A stretch of 8,373 bases of DNA from Phycisphaerales bacterium. Its GTDB lineage: Bacteria; Planctomycetota; Phycisphaerae; SM23-33. The first letter of the stretch is position 1, and every line of letters begins with the position of its first letter. The position numbers and the translations under genes are program-made. Below, piece by piece: positions 1 through 5,802 of the stretch. The notes beneath the pieces were generated by a model that was not told the origin of the DNA, did not search any database, and worked only from the letters and a program-made list of their open reading frames with translations. The stretch spans positions 639-9,011 of the forward strand of contig PMYM01000080.1 in the NCBI GenBank assembly GCA_003171235.1, given 5' to 3'.

Positions 1-39
1 TCCCCCAAAACGCTAATGCACCCATTGGCAGACAAGGGC

Positions 40-67
40 TTGATTGGCCCGGCGAATCGGCTAAACT
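40..67 (+). promoter_or_regulatory. Candidate sigma70-type promoter of metK
   Basis: A TTGATT box (40-45) and a TAAACT box (62-67) are separated by 16 bases. Each matches the consensus at four of six positions. Transcription would start near position 74, about 25 bases before the metK ATG. Such a short leader leaves no room for a SAM riboswitch. This is pattern matching only. Confidence 0.35.
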
Positions 68-99
68 ATCGTGTTCCCGCTTATATAAGGACTACGAAA

Positions 100-1326
100 A
101 TGCTTGGAGGCAGCACCCTGTTCACCAGCGAGTCGGTCACCAAGGGACACCCCGACAAAGTGGCCGACCAGATTTCCGACGCCGTGGTCGACGCCCTCAT
201 CAGCCTGGACCCCCAGTGCCGCGTCGCCTGCGAAACCATGGTCACCACCGGCCTGGTGGTATTGGCCGGCGAGGTCACCGTCCACAACACCCGGGCCGAA
301 AAGGCCCTACTGGAAGTCGAGGACCTGGCCCGCCAGGTCATCCGCTCCATCGGCTACACCGATTCCAGCATCGGCTTTGATTACAAGAGCTGCGCCGTGC
401 TGCGGGTCTTGCACAGCCAGTCCCGCGACATCGCCCTGGGCGTGGACGGCCTGGCGAAAAAGAAAAGGCAGAGCAAGCGCCAGGGCGCCGGCGACCAGGG
501 GCTGATGTTCGGCTTTGCCTGCGACGAGACCAAGAGCCTCATGCCCCTGCCCATCCAACTGGCCCACCGGCTGACCGCCCGCCTGACCGAGGCCCGCGAG
601 TCGGGCCTGATCAAGTGGCTGCGGCCCGACGGCAAGAGCCAGGTCACCGTGCAATACACCGACAATCGCCCCAGATGCGTCCATACCGTGGTGCTTTCCA
701 CCCAGCACAACGAGAGCGTCATCGACCCGCGCACCGGCACCATGTCCGACAAGGCGCGCGAGGAAATCAAGCGCAAGATCATCAAGCCGGTCATCCAGGA
801 CGAGCGGCCCGAACTCTGGCATGACGGCATAATTTTCCACATCAACCCCACCGGGCGGTTCGTCATCGGCGGGCCCTGCGGCGACACCGGCCTGACCGGG
901 CGCAAGATCATCGTTGACACCTACGGCGGGCGCGGCAGCCACGGCGGCGGGGCCTTCTCCGGCAAGGACCCCTCCAAGGTTGACCGCTCGGCCAGCTACA
1001 TGGCCCGGCACATCGCCAAGAACATCGTGGCCGCCGGCCTGGCCATCGCCTGCGAATTGCAGTTGTCCTACGCCATCGGCGTGGCCGACCCGGTCAGCGT
1101 GCTGGTGGACTGCGAGGGCACCAACGTCATCGACCAGGCCAAGATTGCCAAGGCCATCCGCAAGGTCTTCCCCCTGCACCCCCACGGCATCATCGAGTAC
1201 CTCGATCTGCTCCGGCCCATCTACCGCGAAACCGCCCACGACGGGCACTTCGGCCGAAAGGGCGAGGGCTTCACCTGGGAACTCACCGACCGCACCGCCG
1301 ACCTGCGCAAGGCCTGCGGACTGTAA
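100..1326 (+). CDS. metK: S-adenosylmethionine synthetase (methionine adenosyltransferase)
   Basis: MetK makes S-adenosylmethionine, the main methyl donor, from methionine and ATP in the cytoplasm, releasing phosphate and pyrophosphate. From the ATG at 100 the product is 408 aa, slightly longer than the roughly 385-400 aa usual in bacteria. Family signatures are visible in order: the N-terminal FTSESVTKGHPDK (residues 8-20, with the ATP-binding His17), GAGDQG (129-134), GGPCGDTGLTGRK (257-269) and the phosphate-binding glycine-rich GGGAFSGKDPSKVDRSA (282-298). The frame stays open upstream to an ATG at 16. Position 100 is preferred because an AAGG Shine-Dalgarno lies nine bases before it, the homologous region begins there, and the extension would run through the promoter. 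A hairpin and a terminator follow the stop, so the gene is probably monocistronic. No key residue appears to be missing. Confidence 0.97.
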   Translation: MLGGSTLFTSESVTKGHPDKVADQISDAVVDALISLDPQCRVACETMVTTGLVVLAGEVTVHNTRAEKALLEVEDLARQVIRSIGYTDSSIGFDYKSCAVLRVLHSQSRDIALGVDGLAKKKRQSKRQGAGDQGLMFGFACDETKSLMPLPIQLAHRLTARLTEARESGLIKWLRPDGKSQVTVQYTDNRPRCVHTVVLSTQHNESVIDPRTGTMSDKAREEIKRKIIKPVIQDERPELWHDGIIFHINPTGRFVIGGPCGDTGLTGRKIIVDTYGGRGSHGGGAFSGKDPSKVDRSASYMARHIAKNIVAAGLAIACELQLSYAIGVADPVSVLVDCEGTNVIDQAKIAKAIRKVFPLHPHGIIEYLDLLRPIYRETAHDGHFGRKGEGFTWELTDRTADLRKACGL

Positions 1327-1334
1327 GTTGGGGT

Positions 1335-1355
1335 AGCACAGGCGTCTCGCCTGTG
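1335..1355 (+). repeat. TCT-loop hairpin repeat, metK 3' copy
   Basis: Arms CACAGGCG (1337-1344) and CGCCTGTG (1348-1355) are perfectly complementary around a TCT loop. The unit starts within ten bases of the metK stop. Including the two preceding bases AG, the same 21 bases occur on the opposite strand at 3097-3117, just after the guaB stop. No T-run follows, so it is not a classical terminator. Confidence 0.9.
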
Positions 1356-1362
1356 AGGCAAT

Positions 1363-1417
1363 TGGTGGCACAGGCTTTCCGGCCTGTGCCGCACAGCCTG
1401 GAAAGGCTGTGCCACCA
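1363..1417 (+). repeat. Nested palindrome downstream of metK
   Basis: The outer arms 1363-1380 and 1400-1417 are complementary over 18 bases with one mismatch. Two smaller perfect hairpins fit inside: GGCACAGGC with GCCTGTGCC around TTTCCG (1367-1390), and GCACAGCC with GGCTGTGC around TGGAAA (1391-1412). The segment can therefore fold as one long stem or two short ones. It resembles REP-type dispersed palindromes, and no coding potential is visible. Confidence 0.8.
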
Positions 1418-1424
1418 GCAAAAC

Positions 1425-1461
1425 CGGCCCGGCGGCCACATGATCGCCGGGCCGTTTCTTT
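1425..1461 (+). terminator. Rho-independent terminator of metK
   Basis: A perfect 10-bp stem (CGGCCCGGCG at 1425-1434 with CGCCGGGCCG at 1445-1454) encloses a 10-base loop and is followed directly by TTTCTTT (1455-1461). It lies about 100 bases after the metK stop, past the repeat hairpins, and is oriented to end metK transcription. Confidence 0.8.
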
Positions 1462-1524
1462 GCGCCGGCGGCCATGATGCGCAGGCGTAGGGCGAGTGGC
1501 TGCTGGGCCGCTCGCGCAATCCGG

Positions 1525-1552
1525 TTGTTTTTGAATGATCACCGGTTAGAAT
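1525..1552 (+). promoter_or_regulatory. Candidate promoter of the low-GC orphan gene
   Basis: A TTGTTT box (1525-1530) and a TAGAAT box (1547-1552, five of six consensus bases) are separated by 16 bases. A small hairpin, CCCC with GGGG around seven bases, follows at 1553-1567. The site lies after the metK terminator and would give a leader of about 110 bases before the GTG at 1671. The -35 box is weak. Confidence 0.3.
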
Positions 1553-1670
1553 CCCCTCATGCTGGGGTATTACCGATGGTACGGAGAGGCGGTTTTCGTG
1601 ACGCCTGAAATGGGTGACTGCCCCGAATGGCAATAATGTCAGGAGGTCAGGACTCCGCAGGAGCAAGATA

Positions 1671-2123
1671 GTGTGGCTTTGGAAAAGAACCTTGGCGGCT
1701 AGGAAGGCGTTTATGGCATCAAGGTCACCTTTGCCCGACACTCAATTTGCGCATATTGTTGGGGCTAGGGATGATGACCTGTGGCTTGTAGCCGCTATAC
1801 GAAGAACAATAGCCGAAAGATGTGGAGTTCCCGCGGAGTTATTGTATCCGACTGATGAATTAGCCAATTTGGAGACGATGATGGGTAGTTATGGTTTGTT
1901 AGGTTGCATCTTCTTATCCGACATCATGTGGTGCAGATGGGAGCCAAATATGTTCTATGGAGGTTTGGTGCGTGTTCTTAAGGGACATCATGTAAAGATA
2001 CGAAGGCTGTCAATGTCCGAAGCAGAGAGAGAGTTGCCTGTGTGGGCCAGTCGAGATGAGGGGGGATATGGTAATCTAGGGGAGTGGATTATAGCTGCTG
2101 CTAGCGTCCTTAAAATACAATAG
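1671..2123 (+). CDS. Hypothetical protein, low-GC orphan gene
   Basis: I do not recognise this gene. Read from GTG 1671 the product is 150 aa. That start has AGGAG seven bases upstream. ATG 1713 (136 aa), with AGGAAGG five bases upstream, is nearly as good, while GTG 1614 has no ribosome site. The product looks soluble: a basic start (WLWKRTLAARK), an amphipathic stretch IRRTIAERCGVPAELLYPTD, a hydrophobic patch GCIFLSDIMW and a C-terminal helix ending ASVLKIQ. The IRRTIAERCGVPAELLYPTD segment faintly recalls acyl-carrier-like helices, but no DSL phosphopantetheine motif is present, so I assign no function. Base composition is atypical: lines 1741-1800 and 1861-1920 count 50% and 42% G+C, against 65% in metK 301-360. 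ATA and AGA codons, rare in the neighbours, are used here. This suggests recent acquisition. Hairpin repeats lie on both sides. Confidence 0.6.
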   Translation: MWLWKRTLAARKAFMASRSPLPDTQFAHIVGARDDDLWLVAAIRRTIAERCGVPAELLYPTDELANLETMMGSYGLLGCIFLSDIMWCRWEPNMFYGGLVRVLKGHHVKIRRLSMSEAERELPVWASRDEGGYGNLGEWIIAAASVLKIQ

Positions 2124-2140
2124 GAGTTGAGTAGAAGCTA

Positions 2141-2199
2141 TGTAAGCCGGGTCTCCCGCCAGCGGGTCGTTTGCGGGATCATAGTCCCAGTGATTTACA
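2141..2199. other. Structured intergenic segment after the orphan gene
   Basis: Ends TGTAA (2141-2145) and TTACA (2195-2199) can pair. Between them, CGGG with CCCG around TCT (2148-2158), or alternatively CCCGC with GCGGG (2155-2166), can fold, and so can GGGA with TCCC around TCATAG (2175-2188). It could be a terminator region between the convergent genes, a small structured RNA, or a decayed repeat. No T-run follows. The rest of 2124-2308 shows only the hairpin at 2261-2277. Confidence 0.3.
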
Positions 2200-2260
2200 G
2201 CCTTCGGGGGACACAATACTCATCTCTTAGTGCGACATTCTTGGAACAACGCGCCAGGCT

Positions 2261-2277
2261 GGCGGGCATTGCCCGCC
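2261..2277. repeat. Hairpin repeat between convergent genes
   Basis: Arms GGCGGGC (2261-2267) and GCCCGCC (2271-2277) are perfectly complementary around ATT. The layout, a short GC-rich stem with a three-base loop, matches the TCT-loop hairpins elsewhere in the window. It lies 32 bases beyond the lipoprotein stop on the - strand and has no T-run. Confidence 0.7.
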
Positions 2278-2308
2278 CTAACGGAATTACTGTGTCGGAG
2301 TGAGTGTC

Positions 2309-2926
2309 TTATGAACCGGGCCGGGTTGTCGGCGTTGAGGTTGGAGTTGGGACGGCAGTGGAAGCGCCCAGGCCGGCCAGGCGGTTGCGCAGGTCGTTGA
2401 GGATGGTGCGTTCCAGGGCATAGTCCTGGCCGCTGGTTTGCCAGGGTTGGTTCTGCTGGTCGGTGAGGGCGGCGCCCTCCTGGGCGGGGGTCTGGTTGGG
2501 TATTTCGTTATACACGGTCCGCGGCTGGACGGCGCCGTAGGAGACCATGTCTTGGCGCTGGTTTTCCACGCGGACCTCGGCCAGCACTTCTTGGCCAACC
2601 TGGCGGAGGCGCATGCTGGCGATCTGCCTGGTGACTGCGCCGCCCAGCAGCCGCTCGCGCACCTGGCCGGTGGATTTCGGCTGGCCCTGGATTTCCCCGC
2701 TGGCTGAATTGGCGCTGGCGATGGAGAAGTACTGGGAGAAGGTCTCCTTGGCCAGGGAGAAGGCCTGCGAGTAGTCGTTGGTGGGCAGGGGCTGGGCGGC
2801 GAAGCGTTCGTTCTGGCAGCCGGCCAGCAGCGCCGGCAGCAGCAGGAAAAGGAAGTGTCGCGGGCATCTTGCCCGCGCGCAGGCCTGACTCGCGCGACGG
2901 GCCTGAAGCATCAAGAACCGTTTCAT
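2309..2926 (-). CDS. Putative lipoprotein of unknown function
   Basis: The product is 205 aa with a lipoprotein signal: basic start MKRFLMLQARR, hydrophobic core FLFLLLPALL (residues 25-34) and lipobox LLAGC, so Cys37 would be lipidated and the protein anchored in a membrane facing the periplasm. The mature part has no transmembrane segment. It contains YSQAFSLAKETFSQYF, a segment rich in charged residues and valine (LRQVGQEVLAEVRVENQRQD) and the motif LERTILNDLRNRL (about 171-183), then a Thr/Pro-rich tail. The overall pattern (a repeated-Ala helix, a beta-like VEVRVE stretch, then ALE..IL..L...L) resembles small conserved planctomycete lipoproteins, from memory only. The start is firm: AAGGAG lies seven bases upstream of the ATG. 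The n-region of about 24 residues before the hydrophobic core is unusually long because a hairpin repeat is embedded there. The gene lies 195 bases downstream of guaB and could be read through from it. Confidence 0.85.
   Translation of the reverse strand: MKRFLMLQARRASQACARARCPRHFLFLLLPALLAGCQNERFAAQPLPTNDYSQAFSLAKETFSQYFSIASANSASGEIQGQPKSTGQVRERLLGGAVTRQIASMRLRQVGQEVLAEVRVENQRQDMVSYGAVQPRTVYNEIPNQTPAQEGAALTDQQNQPWQTSGQDYALERTILNDLRNRLAGLGASTAVPTPTSTPTTRPGS
2859..2877. repeat. TCT-loop hairpin inside the lipoprotein signal peptide
   Basis: Arms CGCGGGCA (2859-2866) and TGCCCGCG (2870-2877) are perfectly complementary around TCT. On the coding strand the unit is read in frame as RARCPR within the n-region of the lipoprotein. 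The flank beyond the arm reads CACTTC on the coding strand, and the hairpin at 8273-8291 has the same flank, which marks this as a copy of the same repeat. Confidence 0.8.
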
Positions 2927-2962
2927 GTCGGGTCTCCTTACCCTGCACTGTAGGACAAAGGC

Positions 2963-3058
2963 AAAGCTGAAAGCTAAAAGCTTAAAGCTGAAATGAAATT
3001 CAGAGGTTCCTGATTCTCATTCCCTTTTAGCTTTCAGATTTCAGCTTTTAGCTTTTCC
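2963..3058. repeat. AT-rich composite repeat, copy A (guaB 3' side)
   Basis: The segment is built of AAAGCT/AGCTTT words. The 13 bases at 2970-2982 are perfectly inverted at 3043-3055. Two blocks recur in the same order and orientation in copy B beyond nrdR: the 12 bases at 3010-3021 match 5666-5677, and the 25 bases at 3032-3056 match 5676-5700. Transcribed leftward it forms a long imperfect hairpin between guaB and the lipoprotein gene. Confidence 0.85.
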
Positions 3059-3072
3059 TTTCTTTTTCCCAC

Positions 3073-3096
3073 AACCCGCAACTCTTAACCCGCAAC
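3073..3096. repeat. AACCCGCAAC direct repeat
   Basis: AACCCGCAAC occurs at 3073-3082 and again at 3087-3096. The same ten bases occur at 5793-5802, at the nrdR stop codon. In both places the tract lies between the gene's 3' end and the AGCTTT-word repeat, so it seems to be one module of a composite element. Confidence 0.8.
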
Positions 3097-3117
3097 CACA
3101 GGCGAGACGCCTGTGCT
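3097..3117 (-). repeat. TCT-loop hairpin repeat, guaB 3' copy
   Basis: This is the exact reverse complement of 1335-1355: arms CACAGGCG and CGCCTGTG, read in the guaB direction around TCT. It begins four bases after the guaB stop codon, so the guaB and metK transcripts carry the same hairpin in the same sense. No T-run follows. Confidence 0.9.
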
Positions 3118-3121
3118 GTCA

Positions 3122-4582
3122 CTACTCCGTCTTTCCCATGGTGTAATTTGGCGCCTCCTGGGTGATGACGATGTCGTGGGGGTGGCTTTCCACCAGGGCG
3201 GCGTGGCTGACGCGGCAGAAACGCGCCTGCGTGCGCAGTTGTTCAACGGCGCCGGCCCCGCAGTAGCCCATGCCGGCCCGCAACCCGCCGACCATCTGGT
3301 AGACGAAATCGCCCAAAGAACCGCGGTAGGGCACGCGGCCTTCCACGCCCTCGGGCACCAGCTTTTCGCGCTGGGCGACGCCCTTCTGCCCGTAGCGGTC
3401 GGCTGAGCCGCTGATCATCGCCCCCAGCGAACCCATGCCGCGATACACCTTGAAGCGACGGCCCTGGTAGATGATCAATTCGCCGGGGCTTTCGTCCAGG
3501 CCGGCAAACAGGCTGCCCATCATGACGCAGCTGGCCCCGGCGGCGATGGCCTTGGTGATGTCGCCGCTGTGGCGGATGCCGCCGTCGCCGATGATGGGTA
3601 TGCCGGCCTGGTCGGCCTGCCTGGCGCACTCGTAGATGGCGGTGATCTGGGGCACGCCCACGCCGCTGACGACGCGGGTGGTGCAGATGGAGCCCGGCCC
3701 GATGCCCACCTTGACGGCGTCCACCCCGGCCTCGATCAGGTCGCGGGCGCCGGCGGCAGTGGCCACGTTGCCGGCGATGACGTCGATCTTCCACTGCGAC
3801 TTGATCTTCGCCACCGTTTCCAGCACGTTGTCGCTGTGGCCGTGGGCGGTGTCCACCACGACCACGTCCACGTCGGCCTTGATGAGCATCTCCGCCCGGC
3901 CGAAGTCGTGCACGCCCACGGCCGCCCCCACGCGCAGGCGCCCGCGGGCGTCCTTGCAGCTCTTGGGGAAGCGGCGGAGCTTTTCGATGTCGGTCATGGT
4001 GATCAGCCCGGCCAGTTTGCCCTGCTTGTCCAGCAGCAGGAGCTTCTCCACCTTGGCCCGGTTGAGGATGCGTTCAGCCTCGTCCAGGGTGGTGTCGGGC
4101 GGGGCGGTGACGAGGTTGCGGGAGGTCATGACGTCGCGGATGGGGCAGTCGCCGCCCAAAAACTTCATGTCGCGCTCGGTGAGGATGCCGACGACCTTGC
4201 CGTCCTTCTCCACGATGGGAAAGCCGCCGATATTGTGCTCGATGAGCTGCTGGCGGGCGGTGGCGGTGGAGGCCTCCGGCGGCAGGGTGATGGGGTCGGT
4301 GATGATGCCGTTCTCGCTGCGTTTGACGCGGGCTACCTCCCGGGCCTGCTGCTCGGGCGGCATGTTCTTGTGGATGATGCCGATGCCGCCCTCCTGGGCC
4401 AGGGCGATGGCCAGGGTCGAGTCGGTCACCGTGTCCATGGGCGCCGACAGCAGCGGGATGTTCAGGCGGATGTTGGCCGTCAGGCGGGTGGAGGTGTCGA
4501 CGTCGCGCGGAACCACGCTGGAACGGGCGGGCAAGAGCAGCACGTCGTCAAAGGTGATGCCGTCGGCAACGATCTTATCCAT
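3122..4582 (-). CDS. guaB: Inosine-5'-monophosphate dehydrogenase
   Basis: GuaB oxidises IMP to XMP with NAD+, the committed step of GMP synthesis, as a cytosolic tetramer. The 486-aa product has the normal family length and architecture. It starts with FDDVLLLPARSSVVPRDVDT (11-30) and SAPMDTVTDS (46-55). A Bateman module of two CBS domains follows at about 92-205, inserted in the catalytic barrel, where purine nucleotides usually act allosterically. Next come GNVAT (271-275), the catalytic loop GIGPGSICTTR with nucleophile Cys300, GDGGIRHSGD (332-341), RGMGSLGAM (381-389), and the mobile flap with the Arg396-Tyr397 pair in ADRYGQ followed by VPEGVEGRVPYRG. All expected active-site residues are present. 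The start is supported by GGAGA eight bases upstream. The gene has its own promoter, a hairpin shared with metK just after its stop, and a repeat-rich gap before the lipoprotein gene. Confidence 0.97.
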   Translation of the reverse strand: MDKIVADGITFDDVLLLPARSSVVPRDVDTSTRLTANIRLNIPLLSAPMDTVTDSTLAIALAQEGGIGIIHKNMPPEQQAREVARVKRSENGIITDPITLPPEASTATARQQLIEHNIGGFPIVEKDGKVVGILTERDMKFLGGDCPIRDVMTSRNLVTAPPDTTLDEAERILNRAKVEKLLLLDKQGKLAGLITMTDIEKLRRFPKSCKDARGRLRVGAAVGVHDFGRAEMLIKADVDVVVVDTAHGHSDNVLETVAKIKSQWKIDVIAGNVATAAGARDLIEAGVDAVKVGIGPGSICTTRVVSGVGVPQITAIYECARQADQAGIPIIGDGGIRHSGDITKAIAAGASCVMMGSLFAGLDESPGELIIYQGRRFKVYRGMGSLGAMISGSADRYGQKGVAQREKLVPEGVEGRVPYRGSLGDFVYQMVGGLRAGMGYCGAGAVEQLRTQARFCRVSHAALVESHPHDIVITQEAPNYTMGKTE

Positions 4583-4662
4583 GACAGATTTCTCCGTGGG
4601 TCAGGGGGCGGGGGCAATCAAGTTGTCCGAACACCGCCGGGGCAACCATAGATTGCCAACGA

Positions 4663-4692
4663 AAATTAACCGACCCTCGCCCCTGATGTCAA
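4663..4692 (-). promoter_or_regulatory. Candidate guaB promoter
   Basis: On the - strand a perfect TTGACA (4692-4687) is followed after 18 bases by TAATTT (4668-4663). The -35 box is ideal, while the -10 matches at three of six positions. A small inverted repeat, GGCAA with TTGCC (4641-4657), lies just downstream in the untranslated leader and could be an operator or a leader hairpin. I see nothing else in 4693-4765. Confidence 0.45.
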
Positions 4693-4765
4693 CAGACAGA
4701 CGAGTTTTTAGTTGTACGGCGGAGGGCAGATGCCGGTTGCCGGACTTTACGTCGCCCAAAAATAT

Positions 4766-4930
4766 ACGCAGAGGCGCAGAGAACGCAGAGACACGCAGAG
4801 AAGACTTTATATGCTTTGATTCTGCGTTACGTGAGAGACCTGCGCTAAACGGAGAGGGTATTGAGAACGAAGAGATGAACAAAGTATATGTTTTCTGCTG
4901 TTTTTCTCTGCGTTCTCTGCGCCTCTGCGT
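4766..4930. repeat. 165-bp inverted-repeat element with CAGAG arms
   Basis: A perfect 26-bp inverted repeat (4766-4791 with 4905-4930), built of ACGCAGAG/GCGCAGAG words, encloses 113 bases. The stem can continue inward: ATATGCTTT (4809-4817) faces AAAGTATAT (4881-4889) with a single G.U-type pair. The interior has no convincing ORF. It resembles a non-autonomous MITE-like element or a long hairpin unit. No terminal target duplication was recognised. It lies between guaB and the ATP-cone gene, both transcribed leftward. Confidence 0.85.
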
Positions 4931-4969
4931 AGAATCCCGGGGTTCCCAAATCCTGGGGAGGGGGGCAGT

Positions 4970-5515
4970 CTATTTCCGGGCGCCGGCTTCCAGCGGGCAG
5001 GGGATGATCAGGCCGTAGGCCACGACCAGCCGCCCGAGCATCTTCATGATGTCCTTGCGGGCGATGCTCTTGATGCGCCGGGCCAGCAGCATTTCCTCTA
5101 TCCTGCCGGCCAGGATGCGGGCGGCGGTCCGGCCAAGGGCCCATTGGCTCCGGGCGTTTTCCGCCAGCCAGTCCTTCGACCAGGCGGTCTTGATGCCGCC
5201 TTCATGCACCACCATCAGCCGGCTGCGCATGCGCTCGCGGGCGCAGTAGTGGCGTTCAAGCCTATAGGCCGACTTCTTGAGGCCCACGGCGTGCAGGGCG
5301 GCCAGGGCCATCTCCAGCACGGCGGCCGAACTGATGGTCCGCACGCTCCGCTGGAGCATGTAGCACTCCACCGAACTGGAGAGGGAATCGGTGGCGCAGA
5401 CATTGGACTGGTCGTCAGGCGCCACCCGCATCAGGCAGGCCCGAAGCTTGTGGCGGTCGAAAGCCTCCATCGATCCATCCCGCTTCACCACGCAAATCGT
5501 CCGTGAACGAGCCAC
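4970..5515 (-). CDS. ATP-cone domain protein, possible nucleotide sensor
   Basis: From GTG 5515 the product is 181 aa. The first 90 or so residues match the ATP-cone fold: ICVVKRDGSMEAFDRHKLRACL (7-28; KRDG for the nucleotide phosphates, FDRHKL the usual helix start), a middle helix and TISSAAVLEMALAALHAVGLKKSAYRLERHY (60-90). ATP-cones bind ATP or dATP in ribonucleotide reductases and in NrdR. Here there is no reductase domain and no zinc ribbon. The remaining part is a basic helical region (SKDWLAENARSQWALGRTAARILAGRIEEMLLARRIKSIARKDI) that I do not recognise. GGGAG lies six bases before GTG 5515 but directly abuts ATG 5521, so 5515 is preferred. A TTG at 5542 is unlikely. The gene lies 286 bases downstream of nrdR, same strand, separated by repeats. 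It may help regulate reductase expression, but that is inference from neighbour and domain. Confidence 0.75.
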   Translation of the reverse strand: MARSRTICVVKRDGSMEAFDRHKLRACLMRVAPDDQSNVCATDSLSSSVECYMLQRSVRTISSAAVLEMALAALHAVGLKKSAYRLERHYCARERMRSRLMVVHEGGIKTAWSKDWLAENARSQWALGRTAARILAGRIEEMLLARRIKSIARKDIMKMLGRLVVAYGLIIPCPLEAGARK

Positions 5516-5585
5516 ATTCATCTCCCGGGGCCAGGGCGCCAAACGCCTTTCGCCCGTATTTCAGTCAAAAAAACAACAGAATCCA

Positions 5586-5740
5586 ACACAGAGACTCAGA
5601 GACTCAGAGAAGAGAGGGAAGAGACAAAACTGAAAGCTGAAAAAGAAATAGGAATTACGAAACCGCTGATTCTCATTTCAGATTTCAGCTTTTAGCTTTT
5701 AGCTTTCAGCTTTGCAGTTCTCCTCTCTGTGCCTCTGTGT
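5586..5740. repeat. Composite inverted repeat, copy B (nrdR 3' side)
   Basis: Outer ends ACACAGAG (5586-5593) and CTCTGTGT (5733-5740) are inverted. Inside lie two tandem AGAGACTC units (5590-5605) and an inner inverted pair, CTGAAAGCT (5630-5638) with AGCTTTCAG (5701-5709). The blocks 5666-5677 and 5676-5700 are identical to 3010-3021 and 3032-3056 of copy A. It thus combines the CAGAG words of the 4766-4930 element with the AGCTTT words of copy A, nested one within the other. Confidence 0.8.
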
Positions 5741-5761
5741 CGCGTCTTGCTTTTTTCAGCT

Positions 5762-5802
5762 CGCAACCCACAACCCACAACTCGCTACTCGCAACCCGCA
5801 AC
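5762..5802. repeat. CAACCC tract ending at the nrdR stop
   Basis: Degenerate repeats of CAACCCACAA and ACTCGC run up to AACCCGCAAC (5793-5802), whose last base is the first base, in + coordinates, of the nrdR stop codon. This is the same module as 3073-3096 near the guaB 3' end. Confidence 0.75.

Noticed and set aside
68..99. SAM riboswitch upstream of metK
   Set aside because: The predicted leader is only about 25 bases and shows no SAM-riboswitch core.
307..1542. Long open frame on the - strand (411 codons) opposite metK
   Set aside because: It is antisense to a clear MetK, its composition is the Gly/Ala/Val-rich pattern typical of a GC-rich shadow frame, and it shows no family motif.
2141..2210. 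Twister-type ribozyme on the - strand
   Set aside because: A CCCGCAAA-like string occurs, but the surrounding stems and conserved bases of the family could not be placed.
2124..2280. Integron attC site after the orphan gene
   Set aside because: GTTGAGT at 2126 fits the GTTRRRY core, but no RYYYAAC partner precedes it in the required order, and no integrase gene is visible.
3569..5018. Long + strand frames opposite guaB
   Set aside because: They overlap the fully conserved guaB on the other strand, run through the repeat element, and contain no recognisable domain.
5522..5620. Promoter for the ATP-cone gene
   Set aside because: TTGACT is present on the - strand, but no -10 box lies at a suitable distance. 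The alternative pair TTGGAT/TGAAAT is too weak to list.
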